Shown here: piece after piece, positions 1 to 13,722 of the stretch | Layout of the letters: the number at the start of each line of letters is the position of its first letter | Numbering within the stretch: position 1 is the first letter of the stretch | Assembly (NCBI GenBank): GCA_948567375.1 | Contig: OX419760.1 | Span: forward strand, 19,406,001 to 19,470,000 | DNA from: Lunularia cruciata | Taxonomy: Eukaryota; Streptophyta; Marchantiopsida; Lunulariales; Lunulariaceae | Length of the DNA: 64,000 bases | Direction: 5' to 3' | Notes under the pieces: generated by a model | Database searches by the model: none | Told to the model about the DNA's origin: nothing | The model's input: only the letters and a program-made list of their open reading frames with translations | Translations under genes and position numbers: made by a program

Positions 1-3000
1 TTTCCTATTTGCTACTTCATTAGCCCTAACTAACTTTATTGCTAAACTCTGTATTGTTACATATTCCCCCACCACTAGTTGGTGACATACACATCACTAT
101 CAAAGCTTCAAACTCGTGGATGGCCATTTGTGCATTCCGGAGATGAGAAAGAGGTTCCTATGTGACATCATGAAGGGGACACCCTTTCCAAAGGACCTTG
201 TACTCCATATGTTGTTGATGGCCTTGTTGAATGTGATGACGCGCAAAGATACATTCAACTTTTTTCTCCTCATGATCATTGATAGGGACGTGAGGAGGAG
301 GAGGTTGGACTCAAGAGGAAAAAGAAGATGGGTTAAGAACAAAGGGTTTCAACTTTGAAACATGAAAGACAAGGTAGATGCGCATATGATAAGGCAAGGC
401 AAGTTGATATGCAATAAGAGAGATGATGTGGGTGATATCAAAGGGTGAGTGTCCAATTAGAGTCCAATGTCCAATGTCCTATCTAATTAGAGTGAGTTTA
501 TAAACTTGGGTATCAAGTAGGAGGGGTAGGTTACTAGAAGAGAGCATGACCTTATCATCGACTTGAAAGGTGAGATCACAAAGATGGGAGTAAGCATGTT
601 GTTTTTGACAATTTTGAGCAACAAGGAGATGAGATTTGGCTTGTTGAAGGGATTGGAATATGGTGGTCAAGAAGTTGGAAGTATGAGGAACATGGATAGA
701 GGAGGAGCAAGAAGGGAATCTAGAACAAGTAGATCTTGCCAAAATTGAGGAAGAAAGGAGAGAATCCAATGGTTGTTTATTTGGAATTATTGTATGCAAA
801 CTATGGAATTGCAAGACATTCATCCCAATTGGTATGGTGGATGTTGATAAAGGCATGAAGCATATCCTCCAAGGTGTGATTTTCATGTTCAATTTGCTCA
901 TTAGTTTGAAGATGATAGGCCATGGATAAAGCAAGCTTGGTGCCAAGTATTTAGAAGAGTGCTTGCCAAAACTTTTGATTGAATCAAGGATCAGGGTTAG
1001 AGATGAGTACCCAAGGCATCTCATGATGCTTGAAGATAGTGTCAAAGTAGATCTGTGCCAATGTTAGAGTATCCATGGTATCAAAGGTTAGTGCCAAATG
1101 GATTTGCTTACTAAGCTTGTCCACAAACACCACTATTGCTATGTGACCTACAACAAGATCCCTTCTTTCAGATGGTACATGGTCATCTTGCAATGTGTGA
1201 CAAGGATTACAACACCTTCTCCTTCAAGGAAGGCCTTCTATTCCATGAAGACCAGATATATGTTCCAACCACGGATGATCTTTGACTTTTATGCCTCCAA
1301 GAAGCCCATGACTTATCAATTGTTGGTCACATGAGGGTGGACAAGACCTTGAGAGTACCCTCTAACGCCAATGGTGGTGGCCCAACATGGCACGAGATGT
1401 TTGAGAGTTGGTCCAATTGTCTGAGAGCTGCCAACCTAACAAGGCCAGCAACTAGAAACCAAGTGAATTCCTTCAACTACTCCCTATTCCCTCTGCTCGA
1501 TGGGAACATGTGAGCTTGGATCTCATTACATCTTTACCCAAGACCATGTACCATCTGAAAGAAGGGATCTTGTTGTAGAGTAGACCTAAACTTATTTTGG
1601 ACCTTAGAGTTGATTGACACTGTTGTAATGGTTGCCGTGATGAAAGGAAGAGACTTCAAATCAGGTTATTGTGATAGTACATTAAGGATGACATGGAATT
1701 AACCTGGTTTGTACTCACGTTTGATGTCAAACAATTGGAGTTGCTACTCCCATTGATGATGTCAACTCTTCATGTATTCCAAATGTAATGTCTACAACAA
1801 GGGTTTTTGATTGATTTGCATGATCACTTGTTTTCCCAATACATAATGCCTCCATATCTTGGTGGCATATACCATTGCTAGTTGTTCTTGATCTCATACA
1901 GAGTAATTCCTTTCTATGGTGTTTAATTGATGAGACACAAAGGCAAGGAGATATAACGCATCTTGGAATTCATGCTCCAATGGCAAAGTTAGAAGCATCA
2001 AAGTCAACCACACAAGGTAGTTGATGATCACATGGTTGAAGAATTGGTCTTGAAGACACCATATGTTTCAACTTCTAGAATGTTTCTTCATGCTTAGAGG
2101 TCCATTGAAAGTTTGAGTTTTTCCCCAAGAGGTCAATCAATGGTGTTGCCATATGTGCATACTAGTGGATAAACCATCGGTAAAAACTTACCAATCCATT
2201 AAATGCTCACACCTCTATGGCATCCTTTGGAGTAGGCCAATCAATAATGGCCTTGATTTTCTCCTCTTCCATCTTAATCCCTTCTAATGAGATCTTGTCA
2301 CCCAAGAGGTGACTTCCTTTTGCCAAAAATCACACTTTGACTTCTTGCAGTAAAACTTCCATTAACTTAGTCGCCTTAGGACTTATCACACATGATTTAT
2401 GTGTTTTGTCTCTATCTTGCTATAGATTAAAATATCATCTAAACCACTACCACGTACCTATCAATAGTCCATCCAACACCTGATGCATCTGATCCATGAA
2501 GACTATTGGAGCATTAGTGAGCCCAAAGGTAGAACTCTCCATTCAAAATGCCCATACCTTATGCGAAAGGTAGTCTTTTGCATATCCTTCTTATCAATGG
2601 GAATTTACCAACTGTCATTGCAAAGATCCAACTTGGAGAAGTATCATGCTCCACTCAATTGATCAAGCAAGTCATAAATCTGAGGCAAGAAATAGGCATT
2701 CTTCACTATTTGTTTATTGAGCCCATGGTAATCAATACAAAATGAAGTCTTCTATCCTTTTTTGGAATGAATATTACATGTGCTCCCCAAGGAGATGTAC
2801 TATGTCATATGAAATCCTTCTCCAACAACTCTGTAAGTCTTGTTTGCAGCTCCTCCAACTCCTTTGGTGAGAGCCAATAGATTTGTCTACTCACAAAAGA
2901 ACTCCCTAGCAATAAACTCAATCTTGAAGAGCATGCCACAATCAGAGAGTAATCCCTTCAATATATCATCTAGAAACACGTCTGCAAACTCTTGAACTAT

Positions 3001-5237
3001 TTGATCAACCATTGCTTGATGAGACTCTTGGCCCTTCTTAGATTCTCCTTGTGTAATGTGCTTGATCCATACCACAAAAATAATCTTACCTTCCTCCAAG
3101 GCTTGCTCTATAGATGCTTCACTAACAAACTTCCCGTTTAGGGACTTATCTTCCTTCAAAGCTTGCTCTATGGCTATTTTCTTGACAAACGTCCCATATT
3201 GGGACTAACTATTCTTAGGTATTTTACTCAAAGATGCTAGACAACCTAGTCAGGAATTCCTACCTCAGTGTTGTACTTGAATTTTTCATCGGTTCCAATC
3301 AAATTGAACCTTATGACATTCAAGCCAAGGCAAATCCAAATGATATCATACAGTAGAGGTGCCACTACAAGCCTCATACACGCCAAATACTCCTTCCTAC
3401 TCTTGAAGGTAACAAGATGCAAGGTACAGAATGCAAAACCCATTCTACCATCGGCAATCATCAATCTACTTCCAATTACTGGCTTGATAGGATACGCAAT
3501 TCCTTTGCTAATTGTATAGACATGCAATTCTCTAAACTTCCAAAATCCTACAATCATAATCAAATATTGTACCTTGTAAGTGAAGTAAACTTGTATAGAT
3601 CGAGCCTTCAATCCCATAAGAACTAATCAAGTTCCAAATAGGTGGCTCAAAATCTCCTACTAGGATTCCTCATTTTTTTATCATTCTGCTCCACAACCTC
3701 CATGTGGGCAATTTGTCAAGATCACTCATTCTTGAGTGGACATTCAACAATGCAATGTCCAATCTAGCAACAATAAAACCAACTACCATTTTGCTGCAAT
3801 CTTTCTTGATCCATTTTACCAAGTGGTTTCCATTGGATGCATCAATCTCCCTCAATGTCATCTCCTCCACATGTGTATAATGTGCTTGTTGGTGTTGTGA
3901 AGATCGATGTCAAGACCAAGTTGTCACAACCAAGGAATCAAAGCACTCAACTAGATGCGTGGCTTCTTCCAAGTAATTTGGCTCTCGCATAGTCACTTCT
4001 AATTTGGTTTGTGACTTCAAGCCCCTCAAAAATTGATCCAAAGCTTCACGTAGTTATATTTGGAATTTGCATAATGGTATTCTAAAATTATGTGATGTAA
4101 TTTCTTACAAAACCAACTTACTTCAACTTTGTCAACTTATCTTGTGCAGCTCATGTGGTATTTATTGCTTAGAATTGCCTAATTATTGCATCCTTGAATT
4201 CTTCCCATGTTAGGATTGGTGCAATAAATTGCCTTTCATCTTGCTCCACTCAAAATCCCTACCATAGCTTTGCGGCTTTGTACAATTGGCTTGAAGCTAA
4301 GAGAATTTGTTTTTGTTCATCTCAAAATAACATTCATAGTCAAATACAAAATTATTTATTGCACCTAGGAAATTTTTACCATCATATACCTTGGGTTTTG
4401 GAAATTGGATTTGGTCTTTTCCTTCTTGAAATGGTGCTCTCTTTATGTGCTCTTGTTATTGTTAGTCTTATTCATCCAACAATTGAGTAAGATGTTCAAT
4501 TTGTTGTTGCATAGCAATGATAATCTTGTGCATTGTTGTCATAGCTACTACTCTATCACACTACCCCCAATTTATCTAATTTACTAACATATAGATGCAA
4601 CACTTCCAACGTTCTCCATAAGTTACAATTGGAAGTACCAAGGGTTCCTCAAACAAGGTGATTGCACTTAGAAAATTCTGCACAAAATGTGAGATGATAA
4701 ACTATGTGAAGTGATGCTTGGATAGTACACAAACACAAAAATCTCAATGGTTTGGCAAAAATAGATTTGGTGGTTCATAAATTCCATCCATCCCATTCTT
4801 ACTCTAATACCAATCTAAAAGATTGAGACCAAGGAGAGAAATAAGAGAATGGAACATCACACTAGGACACTTGAGTATGAGAAACTCCAAATGTCTAGCA
4901 TGAGCTTTGGCTTTGGTATTTATAGGGAACATACAAGGTCTTGAGAAGCTTCTCAAGAAGCTCCTTGAGCCATTTTCTTGGAGTGCAAACCAAGTTAACC
5001 AAGAAGTTTCTTAAGAAACTTTCTTCTAGAAATCGCGTACTTGGCATGCAAGCTAAGCTAGTTGGAAGCTTTTAGAAGCTTCCTTCCAGAAGTTACCTAC
5101 TTGAGGTGTAAGCTAAGCTAGCAAGGAAGCTTCCCAAGAAACTTCCTAGATACTTCTAGAATATTCTAGGCGAATTTTTCCTATTTGTAACTTCATGAGC
5201 CCTAACTAACTTCATCACTAAACTCCATATTATTACA
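1..5237 (-). mobile_element. Element A: Ty3/gypsy chromovirus, reverse, broken, cut by window edge
   Basis: This is a degraded LTR retrotransposon read on the minus strand. Its 5' LTR is at 4814-5237 and is followed, reading leftwards, by a tRNA-Met type primer site, gag (about 4750-3700), protease (about 3620-3246), reverse transcriptase (about 3160-2350), RNase H (about 2300-1700), integrase (about 1650-480) and chromodomain remains near 350-90. Position 62 is where the 3' LTR begins; the rest of that LTR lies outside the window. Parts were assigned by similarity to the better preserved copies B and D, which belong to the same family. It is heavily broken throughout and clearly an old copy. 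It appears to sit inside element F, whose sequence resumes at 5238. Confidence 0.8.
4814..5237 (-). repeat. 5' LTR of element A
   Basis: The 424 bp repeat matches the D-element LTR at 34199-34623. It starts TGTAAT and ends near TTTAGA on the minus strand, and contains the same AAGCTT-rich palindromic arrays. The adjoining CTAATACCAA (plus strand, about 4804-4813) is the reverse complement of a tRNA-Met type primer binding site. Confidence 0.75.
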
Positions 5238-6730
5238 AGCTGCATCTTTATGTCATAGGGACCACATCTATTGGTAAGATAGATAGATGTTTCATTAATC
5301 TAATAAGAGAAGTCCAAATTGCCCAATACAATTGACAAATTCTTGAGAAATTGAAAGATGTGATCAATGAGTTTCAAGATGTCTTTGTTCTAAATTATCT
5401 CAAAATTACCACCAAAAAGGAGAGTAAATCATAAAATTGAGATACTTCTTGGGAAGACATCTCCTTGTAAGGCCCCATATTGATTATCAACTTATGAGCT
5501 AGAGGAGTGTAAGGCTCAAACCAAGGATATGTTGCAAAAGGGGTCTATCCAACCCAACGTATCACCATATGGGGTTCCTTTGTTGTTTGTAATGAAGGAC
5601 AGAATAATGTGCATGTGCATTGATTACCGAGGACTAAATCAACAAAAAATGAAGAAAAATACTCATTATCTTGCATGGATGACTTGTTTGATCAACTCAA
5701 TGGGGCAAAGCACTCCACCAAACTTGATCTGCGGAGCAATTACAACCAAATCAGAATTGTGAAGGAAGACATACACAAAATGACCTTTTGAACAAGTTAT
5801 GATCACTTTGAGTACTTGGTGATGCCATTTGGTCTCACTAGTGCTCTAGTCACTTTCATGAGTTTGATGAATGACATATTTTTCTATACTTGGATAAATC
5901 TATTATTGTTTTCCTTGATGATATCTTAGTCTACAACAAGATGATGATAAAGCACAAGCAACATTTGTGAGAAGTCCTCTAGATTATGCAATAAAATCAA
6001 TTGTATGCCAAAATCTTAAAGTGCAAGTTTGGTAAATCTGAAGTAGACTACTTAGGGCATAGAGTTAGTGTAGAAGGTATCTAAGTGCTAAAAGATAAAA
6101 TAGAGGTCATTTAGAAATGGAGTGCTAGTAGATCAAATTCAACTCAAGAGTTTCTTGGGATTGACAAGGGTTTATCATCAATTTGTCAAAGACTTCTCCA
6201 AGATTGCATAGCCTCTAATAGCATTATTGGGCAAGGAGAAAAAGTGGATGTGGGGAACTGCATAAGAATTGGTCTTTTCAGAATTGAAAGACGTATTATC
6301 ATATGCACCAATCTTGAAATGGTATGATCCAAAATGTCTAATCAAGTTGGCTATAGATGCATCAGGCATAACAATAGGAGCAATCCTACAAGAAAAGTGG
6401 CATGATGGATGGCACCCAATTGCATATTTCTCTTATGAGTTGTTATAGGTAGAACGTTATTATCACACCACAAAATGAGAATAGTTGGCCATTGTCCTTG
6501 CAACCAAGCATTGGAAGCACTATCTTAGTGAGAAGGCATTTGTAGTAGAAAGAGACCACAAATTGCTAATTTATCTTGAGACACAAAAAAATCATTCTCA
6601 TTGATGGATTTGGTGTGCATAATAGAGACAACAATTCAACATGATAATCACATATGTGGAAGGAAAGAAGTAACTTGCAGATGCATTCACCTGAATGCCA
6701 ATGGCAAACAATCTAGTGGTGGAGGTCAAA
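5238..6730 (+). mobile_element. Element F, left fragment: gypsy RT and RNase H, broken
   Basis: This stretch is a forward Ty3/gypsy fragment. A reverse transcriptase region begins near 5500 (MLQKGSIQPNVSPYGVPLLF, then a CIDYRGLNQ core) and RNase H lies around 6340-6690 (LAIDASGITIGAILQ). The sequence stops at the start of the B LTR and resumes with integrase at 13723, so F is the host element that B jumped into. The part left of 5238 was probably displaced by A and is not in the window. It is heavily broken and is probably the oldest layer here. Confidence 0.75.
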
Positions 6731-7109
6731 GATAACAAATAAGTCAAGATAGCAAATAGGTCAAGTAGAAAATAGGCTAAATTAGAAATATTTAAGGAAC
6801 TTCTTGGGAAGCTTCCCAACTAGCTTAGCTTGCACCCCAAGTAATTAACTTCTAAGAGAAAGCTTAGAAGTTAGCTGGAAGCTTCTTGAAGTTAGTTGGA
6901 AGCTTCTTGAAGCTTCCAACTAGCTTATCTTGCAAGCCAAGTAGGTGGCTTCTAAAGAAAGCTTCTTGAGAAACTTCTCAAGAGCCTTGTATATTCTTTG
7001 TATAAACAAGAGCCAAAGCTCATGCTAGGCATTTGGAATTCTCTCATTTAAGTGTCTCAATGTGATCTTCCATTCTCCTATTTCTCTCCTTGGTCTTGGG
7101 TCTTTTACA
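6731..7109 (+). repeat. 5' LTR of element B
   Basis: About 380 bp, matching the 3' LTR at 13306-13722 but with a decayed left end, so the start is approximate. It ends TCTTTTACA at 7109. It contains the AAGCTTCTTGAAG-type arrays of the family. Confidence 0.7.
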
Positions 7110-7110
7110 T

Positions 7111-7123
7111 TGGTATTAGAGTA
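7111..7123 (+). other. Primer binding site of element B
   Basis: TGGTATTAGAGTA follows the 5' LTR by one base and closely resembles TGGTATCAGAGC, the complement of the 3' end of initiator tRNA-Met that primes most plant gypsy elements. Confidence 0.7.
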
Positions 7124-7225
7124 AGAATGGGATGGATGGAATCTATGGACTACCAAATCTATTTCAACCAAACCATTAGGAATTTTTTGTTTGGGTACTA
7201 CCCAATCATCATCTCACATAGTACT

Positions 7226-7929
7226 TTAACACCCATTTGTGCATGTATGTGGTATTATGATATTTAGCTTAGTATTATAAATACTTGAGAGATATTATTT
7301 ATATAGATATAAATGATAATTCTACATTAATCATGATTAGCTAAAGTTAGTCATAGCTAAATTAAGCTATGATTAATGAGGGGACCTTACTTTAGAAGAA
7401 GTGGAAAAGATAAGCACCACTATTTTGAATTCTATTATGTTGATTTGGTATTATTCCTAGGTGTTTGGCTTTGAAGAAAGAGTTGAGAACTTTTGGGCCC
7501 ACAAGCCTTTTTGTTTTGGATTTTTCTATAGTCCAAGGATAGCCCATGTGAAGGAATCCTTGACTTAATGGTTCGGTCAAGATAAGATCACATGCTTAGT
7601 GGAATATGCCCATGTGAATAGATATTCCTTTCTACTTTTTGACTTTACTTGACTTTTAGCATAGTAACTTGAGTTACTCTGGTAATTAGTAACTTTGGTG
7701 CATAACTATTTCACAAGTATATAAACTAGAGTTGGGGAAGTTCTCATCATCCTTTCATTTGCAACTATCTCTCTTTCACTGAGTTCTCTAGTGTGCAATA
7801 TCTTGAGTCTTGGAGTGTTAGCCTTGGAGGAGTATGATGGAGTTGAGGTTCCTTGCCTTCTTAGTCCATGTTGTGCTACCATAATAGCCATCAAACGTTC
7901 ATCTTGAGTGAGAGATAGACTGGCTCACA
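7226..7929 (+). repeat. Solo LTR, family H, copy 1 (inside B)
   Basis: A 704 bp block beginning TTTAACACCCATTTG and ending GGCTCACA interrupts the leader of B; the same leader is continuous in D (around 34090-34110, minus strand). It is a near copy, in opposite orientation, of 15786-16476. The TGTAACACCC-type start and CA end are LTR-like and there is no internal region, so it is read as a solo LTR. Flanks AGTAC and AATAC look like a decayed 5 bp target duplication. Confidence 0.7.
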
Positions 7930-10068
7930 ATACATCACCTCACATTTTGGGTAAAATTTTCTAAATATAATCACCTTGTCTGAGGAACCCTTGGTACTTC
8001 CAATTGTAATTTATGGAGAACGGTGGACCTATTGCATCTACATGTTAGTAAATTAGATAAATAGGGGGTAGTGTAATAGAGTAGTAGGTATGGAGGCAAT
8101 GCTTGAGGTTATAATTGCTATGCAACAAAAATTGAGCACCTTACTTGACTGTTGGATGAACGAGATAAGCAATGACAAGAGCACATAGAGAGAGCACCAT
8201 TTTGAGAAGGAGAAGACCAAATTCAATTTCCAAAACCCAAGGTATTTGATGGCAAGAATCTTTTGGGAGCTATGGAGATTTTTGTATCTAACTATGAATG
8301 TTATTTCAAGGCAATAAATCTTCAAGATGAACAAAAACAAATTTTTTTAGTTTCAAGTCAATTGGACAGAGCAACAAAGCTATGGTGACAATTCTGAGTG
8401 AAGCAAGCTAAAAGGCAATTTGTTGCACCAATCTTAACATGCAAAGAATTCAAGGGTGCAATAATTGTGCAATTACAAGCAATAAATACCACATGAGCTA
8501 CATGAGATAAGTTGACAAAGTTGAAGGAGATTGGTTTTGTAAAAGCTATATCACGCAATTCCAAAACACCATTATGCAAATACCATATATAATGGATGGT
8601 GAAGCTTTGGATTGATTTATGAGGAGCTTGAAGTTGCAAACCAAATTAAAAGTGACTATACAAGAGCTAAAATATTAAGAAGAAGCCATGCAACTAGCTG
8701 AGTGCCTTGATTCCTTGGTTGCAACAACATGGTCTTGACCTCGACATTCACAAAACCAACTAGCACATTACACACATGTGGAGGAGCCAACACCAATGGA
8801 GATTGATGCCATCCAACAAAGACCACTTGGTACAATAGATTAGGAAAGATTCTGGTAAAATGGCAATTGCTTTTATTATCACCAGATTGGACATTGCATT
8901 GCTGAATGTCCACTCAAGAATGGGCGATCTCAACAAATTGCCCAAATGGAGGTTGTGGAGTACAATGATTAGGAAAACAAGGAATCCTAATAGGAGATTT
9001 TAAGCCACCTACTAGGAACATAATTAGTTCCAATGTGAATGAAGGTTTGACCTATGCAAGTTTGCTTCACTTGCAGGTATGATATCTCATCATGGTTGTA
9101 AGATTTTGGTTGATTTTGGAAGTTCAAAGAATTGAATGTCTATGCAATTAGCAAGAGTATTATGTATTCTTATCAAGCCATTAATTAGAAGAAGATTAAT
9201 GATGGTGGATGATAGAAAGAGTTCTACATTTTGTATCTTATATCTGATTATCTTCAAGATTGGGAACAAGTATTTAGAGTGTATGAATTTTGTTATGGCA
9301 CCTCTACACTATGATATCATTCTAGGTCTACCTTGGCTTGAACATCATAAGATTCAATTGATTAGAACCAAAAAATTCAAGTACAATACCAAAGGTAGGA
9401 ATTTTTGATTAGGTTGCCTTGCACCTCTGAGTAAGACATCTAAGAATAGTAAGTCTCAAGATGGGAAGTTTGTCGAGAAGGTAGCCATAGAACAAGCCTT
9501 GAAGGGAAATGAGTCCCAAGCTGGAAAATTTGTCAAGAAAGCAACCATGGAGCAAGCTTTGAAGGGAGATGAGTCCCTATATGGGAAGTTTGTCAATGAA
9601 GCATCAATAGAGCAAGCTTTGAAGTAAGATAAGTCTATTTTCATGGTGTAGATCAAGCTAATTGCACAAGGAGAATCTGAGGAGGGGCAATTGCATTATC
9701 AAGCAATGGTTGATCAAATAGTTTAGGAGTTTGCATACATGTTTTTGGATGATTTGCCGAAGGGATTACCATCCAATTGTGGTATGCCCTTCAAGATTGA
9801 GTTATTGCCATGGAGTATTCTAATGAGTAGACCAATCTTTCGCCTCTCACCAAAGGAGTTGGAGGAGTTGCAAAAAATACTTACGGAGTTGTTGGAGAAG
9901 GATTTCATATGACCTAGTACATCTCCTTGGTGAGCACCGGTACTATTTATTCCAAAGAAGGATTGAGAAGTTTATTTTTGTATTGATTACCATGGGTTTA
10001 ATAAACAAAAAATGAAGAATGCATATCCTTTGCCTCAAATTGATGACTTGTTTGATCAATTGAGTGGA

Positions 10069-10744
10069 TGTAATACCAAGAGCTAACCACATGATCTAGC
10101 TATGAAATTTGGTTTGGTATCATCTAAAATGATGTTTTACATGATGGTAAAAATAGATCAAATAGAAGTATCACCAAAAGAGTACTTCTACTTATAGAGC
10201 AAAAACCAAAATAGACTTGAGAACCTTAGAACCAATAGCTAGACATATCATTTAAAGGTGAGAATTGGTTTGGTAACATTTGGAAGGATATTTCACATGA
10301 TGGACTAAACAGATCAGAAAGAGGTATCACCAAAAAGGAACTTCTACTAATAGAGTAGGAACCAAAATATTGTCTGAATTTTGGAGGCCTAAACTGATGA
10401 ATTAGGCCTCAAAAATATGCAGTTTGTCTTGTCGAGAGCTTTCCAACGGTACCTTATGTGATTTTGAGATTCCTACAGAAAGATTCCCTAAAAGATTATC
10501 TCCGGTCAAAGCTTGTTTGACCAACCAGATAGGACCTAGACTGACATGTCACCCATCCAAGTAAGTAATCCAAGGGTGGAGCTTTTTGACATATCACCTA
10601 TTTGTGTGCCTAATCCTATGGTGGAGCTTCCTTGGAGGAGATCCTCTTTGTCTATATAATAAAGAGAAGGTGCTCCTTTAGTGCATCAAATGTTGAGTGT
10701 GTAATTTGTGTTTCTCCCTCTTCTCTTGTCCTCTGAGTATTATA
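10069..10744 (+). repeat. Solo LTR of the F family inside B's RT
   Basis: A 676 bp insertion starting TGTAATACCAAGAGC interrupts the RT region of B. It is flanked by a perfect 5 bp duplication, GTGGA at 10064-10068 and at 10745-10749. D has the uninterrupted site. The block shares long stretches with the LTR at 18035-18369 that closes element F, so it is a solo LTR of that family. Confidence 0.85.
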
Positions 10745-13305
10745 GTGGAGTACAATATTTCTCCAAGTTGGATCTTTGTAGCGGCTATTGGCAAATCTCC
10801 ATTGATAGGAAGGATGTGCAAAAGATAACCTTTTGCACAAGGTATGGGCACTTCGAGTGAAATGTTCTAACTTTTGGGCTCACTAATGCTCCAACAATCT
10901 TCATAGATAAGATGCATCAGGTGTTGGATGGACTATTGGATCGGTATGTGGTAGTGTTCTTGGATGATATCTTAATCTATAGCAAGATAAAGGTTGAACA
11001 CATGAGTCATGTGCAAGAAGTCCTAAGACAACTACAATAGTGGAAATTTTACTACAAGAAGTCAAAGTGTGCCTTTTGGCAAAAAGAAGTTACCTTTTTG
11101 GGTCACAAGATCTCATTGGAGGAGATCAAGATGGAAGAGGAGAAAATCAAGGCCATTATTGATTGGCCTACTCTAAAGGATGCTACAAAAGTACAAACAT
11201 TTAATGGATTGGCCAATGTTTACATATGGTTCATCCACTATTATGCACATATGGCCGCACCATTGATTGATCTCTTGGAGAAGTACTTGAGCTTTTAGTG
11301 GACCACTAAGCACAAAGAAGCATTCTAGAGCTGAAACATATGGTGTCTTCAAGACCCATTCTTCAACTATATGATCCTCAACTACCTTGTGTGGTTGATT
11401 TTGATGTTTCTAACTTTGCGATTGGAGCTATGTTGTAATAGGAAATCCTAGATAGATTACATCCCATTGCCTTTGTGTCTCACTGACTAAATACAACAAA
11501 AAGTAATTACTCTACTCAAGATTGGGAACAACTAGCAATGGTATATGCCACCAAGGTATGGAGGCATTATCTCTTAGGGAAACAAGTGATCATGCAAACT
11601 AATCATAAACTTTTGTTGTAGACATTACTCTTGGAACACATGAAGAGTTGACATCATCGATTGGAGGAACAACTAAAATTGTTTGAGATCAAACTTGAGT
11701 ACAAACCTTATCAATTCCATGTCATCCTTGATGCCCTATCATGATGACCTGATTTGAAATCTCTTCCTCTCATCAAAGTGGCAATTATAACGGTATCAAT
11801 TGAGTTTAAATTGAGTAGAAAGTCCAAATTGAGTTTTAGATAGCTTTATAACAAGATCTTTTCTTTTAGATGGTACAAGATTGTCTTGCAACATGCAACA
11901 AGGAGTACAATACCTTCTCCTACAAGGAAGGCCTTCTATTTTGTGAGAACCAGATTTATGTTCCAGCCAAGTGTGATCTTTGACTAGTGCGCCTCCAAGA
12001 AGCCCATGACTTACCAATCGCTGGTCACATAGGTGTGGACAAGACCTTGGGTACCTTCCAATGCCAATGGTGGTGGCCCAACATAACACAAGATGTCCAA
12101 TAGTTTGTCCAATTGTGTGAGAGCTGCCAACGTAACAAGGCCAACAACCAAAAACCGAGTGAACTCCTTTGACCACTTCCCATTCCATCTACTTTATAAG
12201 AACACATGAGCTTGGATCTCATCATATCCTTGCCCAAGACAAAAAAAGTTCACATAGCAATCATGGTGTTTGTGGATAATCTTAGTAAGCAAAACCATTT
12301 GGCACCAACCTTTGATACTATAGATGCTCCAACATCAGCGCAAATCTACTTCAATAATGTTTTTAAACAGTATGGGATACTGCATGTACTCATCTCTGAC
12401 CATGATCCTCAATTCACTAGAAAGTTTTAGCAAGCACTCTTCCAAATACTCAACACCAAGCTTGCTTTGTCCATAGCCTATCATCCTCAAACTGATGGAT
12501 AAATTGGATGTGAAAATTGCACCTTGGAGGGTATCCTTTATGCCTTTGTCAACATTCACCATACTAATTGGGATGAATGTCTTGCAGCTTTGGAGTTTGC
12601 ATACAATAATTCCAAACATGCAAGCACTAGATTTTCTCCTTTCTTCCTTAATTTTGGTCAAGATCCATTGGTTCCAGATTCCCTTCTTGCTCCTCTTCCA
12701 TCTCATGTCCTTCATACTTCAACCTTCTTGACCACCATATCCCAATCCCTCTAACAAGCCAAATCTCACCTCCTTGTTGCCCAAAATCATCAAAAATAAT
12801 ATGCAAACCACCATCATTGTGATCTCACCTTTCAAGTTGGTGATAAGGTCATGCTCTTTTCTAGTAACCTACCCCTCTCACTTGATACCCAAGTCCATAA
12901 ACTTGCTCCTAATTAGATAGGACACTTTGAGGTCACACAAATCATTTCTCTTATTGCTTATTGACTTGCCTTGCTTTGTCATATGTATATCCATTTTGTC
13001 TTTCATATTTCCAAGTTGAAACTCTTTGTCTCTAATCCATCTTCTTTTTCCTATCATGTCCAACCTCTTCCTCCTCCTATCCTTATCAATGATCATGAGG
13101 AGTACAAAGTTGATTGTATCCTTGCATGTCACCACATTCAACAAGGCCGCCGACAACATACGGGGTACAAAGTCCTTGGAAAGGGTAGCCCCTTCATGAT
13201 GCCACATAGGAACCTCTTTCTCATCTCCAAAATGCACAAACAGCCATCCAAGAGTTTGAAGCTTCAATGGCAACAAGGACGTCACTAACTAGTGGAGGGA
13301 GAATA

Positions 13306-13722
13306 TGTAACAATATGCAATTTACCAACAAAGTTAGTTAAGGTTAACAAAGTAGCAAATAGGCCAAATTAGCCTAGAATATTCTAGAAGTATCTTGGGA
13401 ACTTCTTAGGAAGCTTCTCGGCTAGCTTAGCTTGCATCCCAAGTAAATAACTTCTAGGAGGAAGCTTCTAGAAGCTTCTAACTAGCTTAATTTGCAAGCC
13501 AAGTAGATGTATTCTAGAAAGAAGCTTCTTGAGAAACTTCTTTATTAACTTGGCTTGCACTCCAAGAAAGTGGCTCAAGAAAGCTTCTTGAGAAGCTTCT
13601 CAAGAGCCTTGTATATTCCCTATAAATACAAGAGCTGAAACTCATGCTAGGCATTTGGAGTTCCCTCATTCAAGTGTCACAATGTGATCTTCCATTCTCT
13701 CCTTGGTCTTGGGTCTTTTACA
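13306..13722 (+). repeat. 3' LTR of element B
   Basis: 417 bp from TGTAACAATATG to TCTTTTACA, preceded by a purine tract. A TATA-like CTATAAATAC lies near 13620 and palindromic GAAnnTTC arrays lie at 13461-13478 and 13580-13600. Confidence 0.85.
13461..13478. promoter_or_regulatory. Heat-shock-element-like array in the LTR of element B
   Basis: GAA/TTC/GAA/TTC at 13461, 13466, 13471 and 13476 form an exact GAAnnTTCnnGAAnnTTC. It sits upstream of the LTR's TATA-like box (about 13620), where an enhancer would be expected. Confidence 0.5.

Larger units (their letters stand above)
6731..13722 (+). mobile_element. Element B: Ty3/gypsy chromovirus, both LTRs, broken, itself carrying two solo LTRs
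   Basis: This is a forward copy of the A/D family. The 5' LTR (about 6731-7109) is followed by a tRNA-Met primer site, gag (about 8050-8990) with a CCHC knuckle near 8870-8925, protease (about 9060-9410), RT (about 9720-11060), RNase H (11098-11760), integrase (about 11830-12800) and a chromodomain (about 13090-13250). A purine-rich tract (13291-13305) and the 3' LTR (13306-13722) close it. Two solo LTRs of other families interrupt it at 7226-7929 and 10069-10744. Coding regions are broken many times. Its flanks are both element F, showing that B was inserted into F. Confidence 0.85.
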
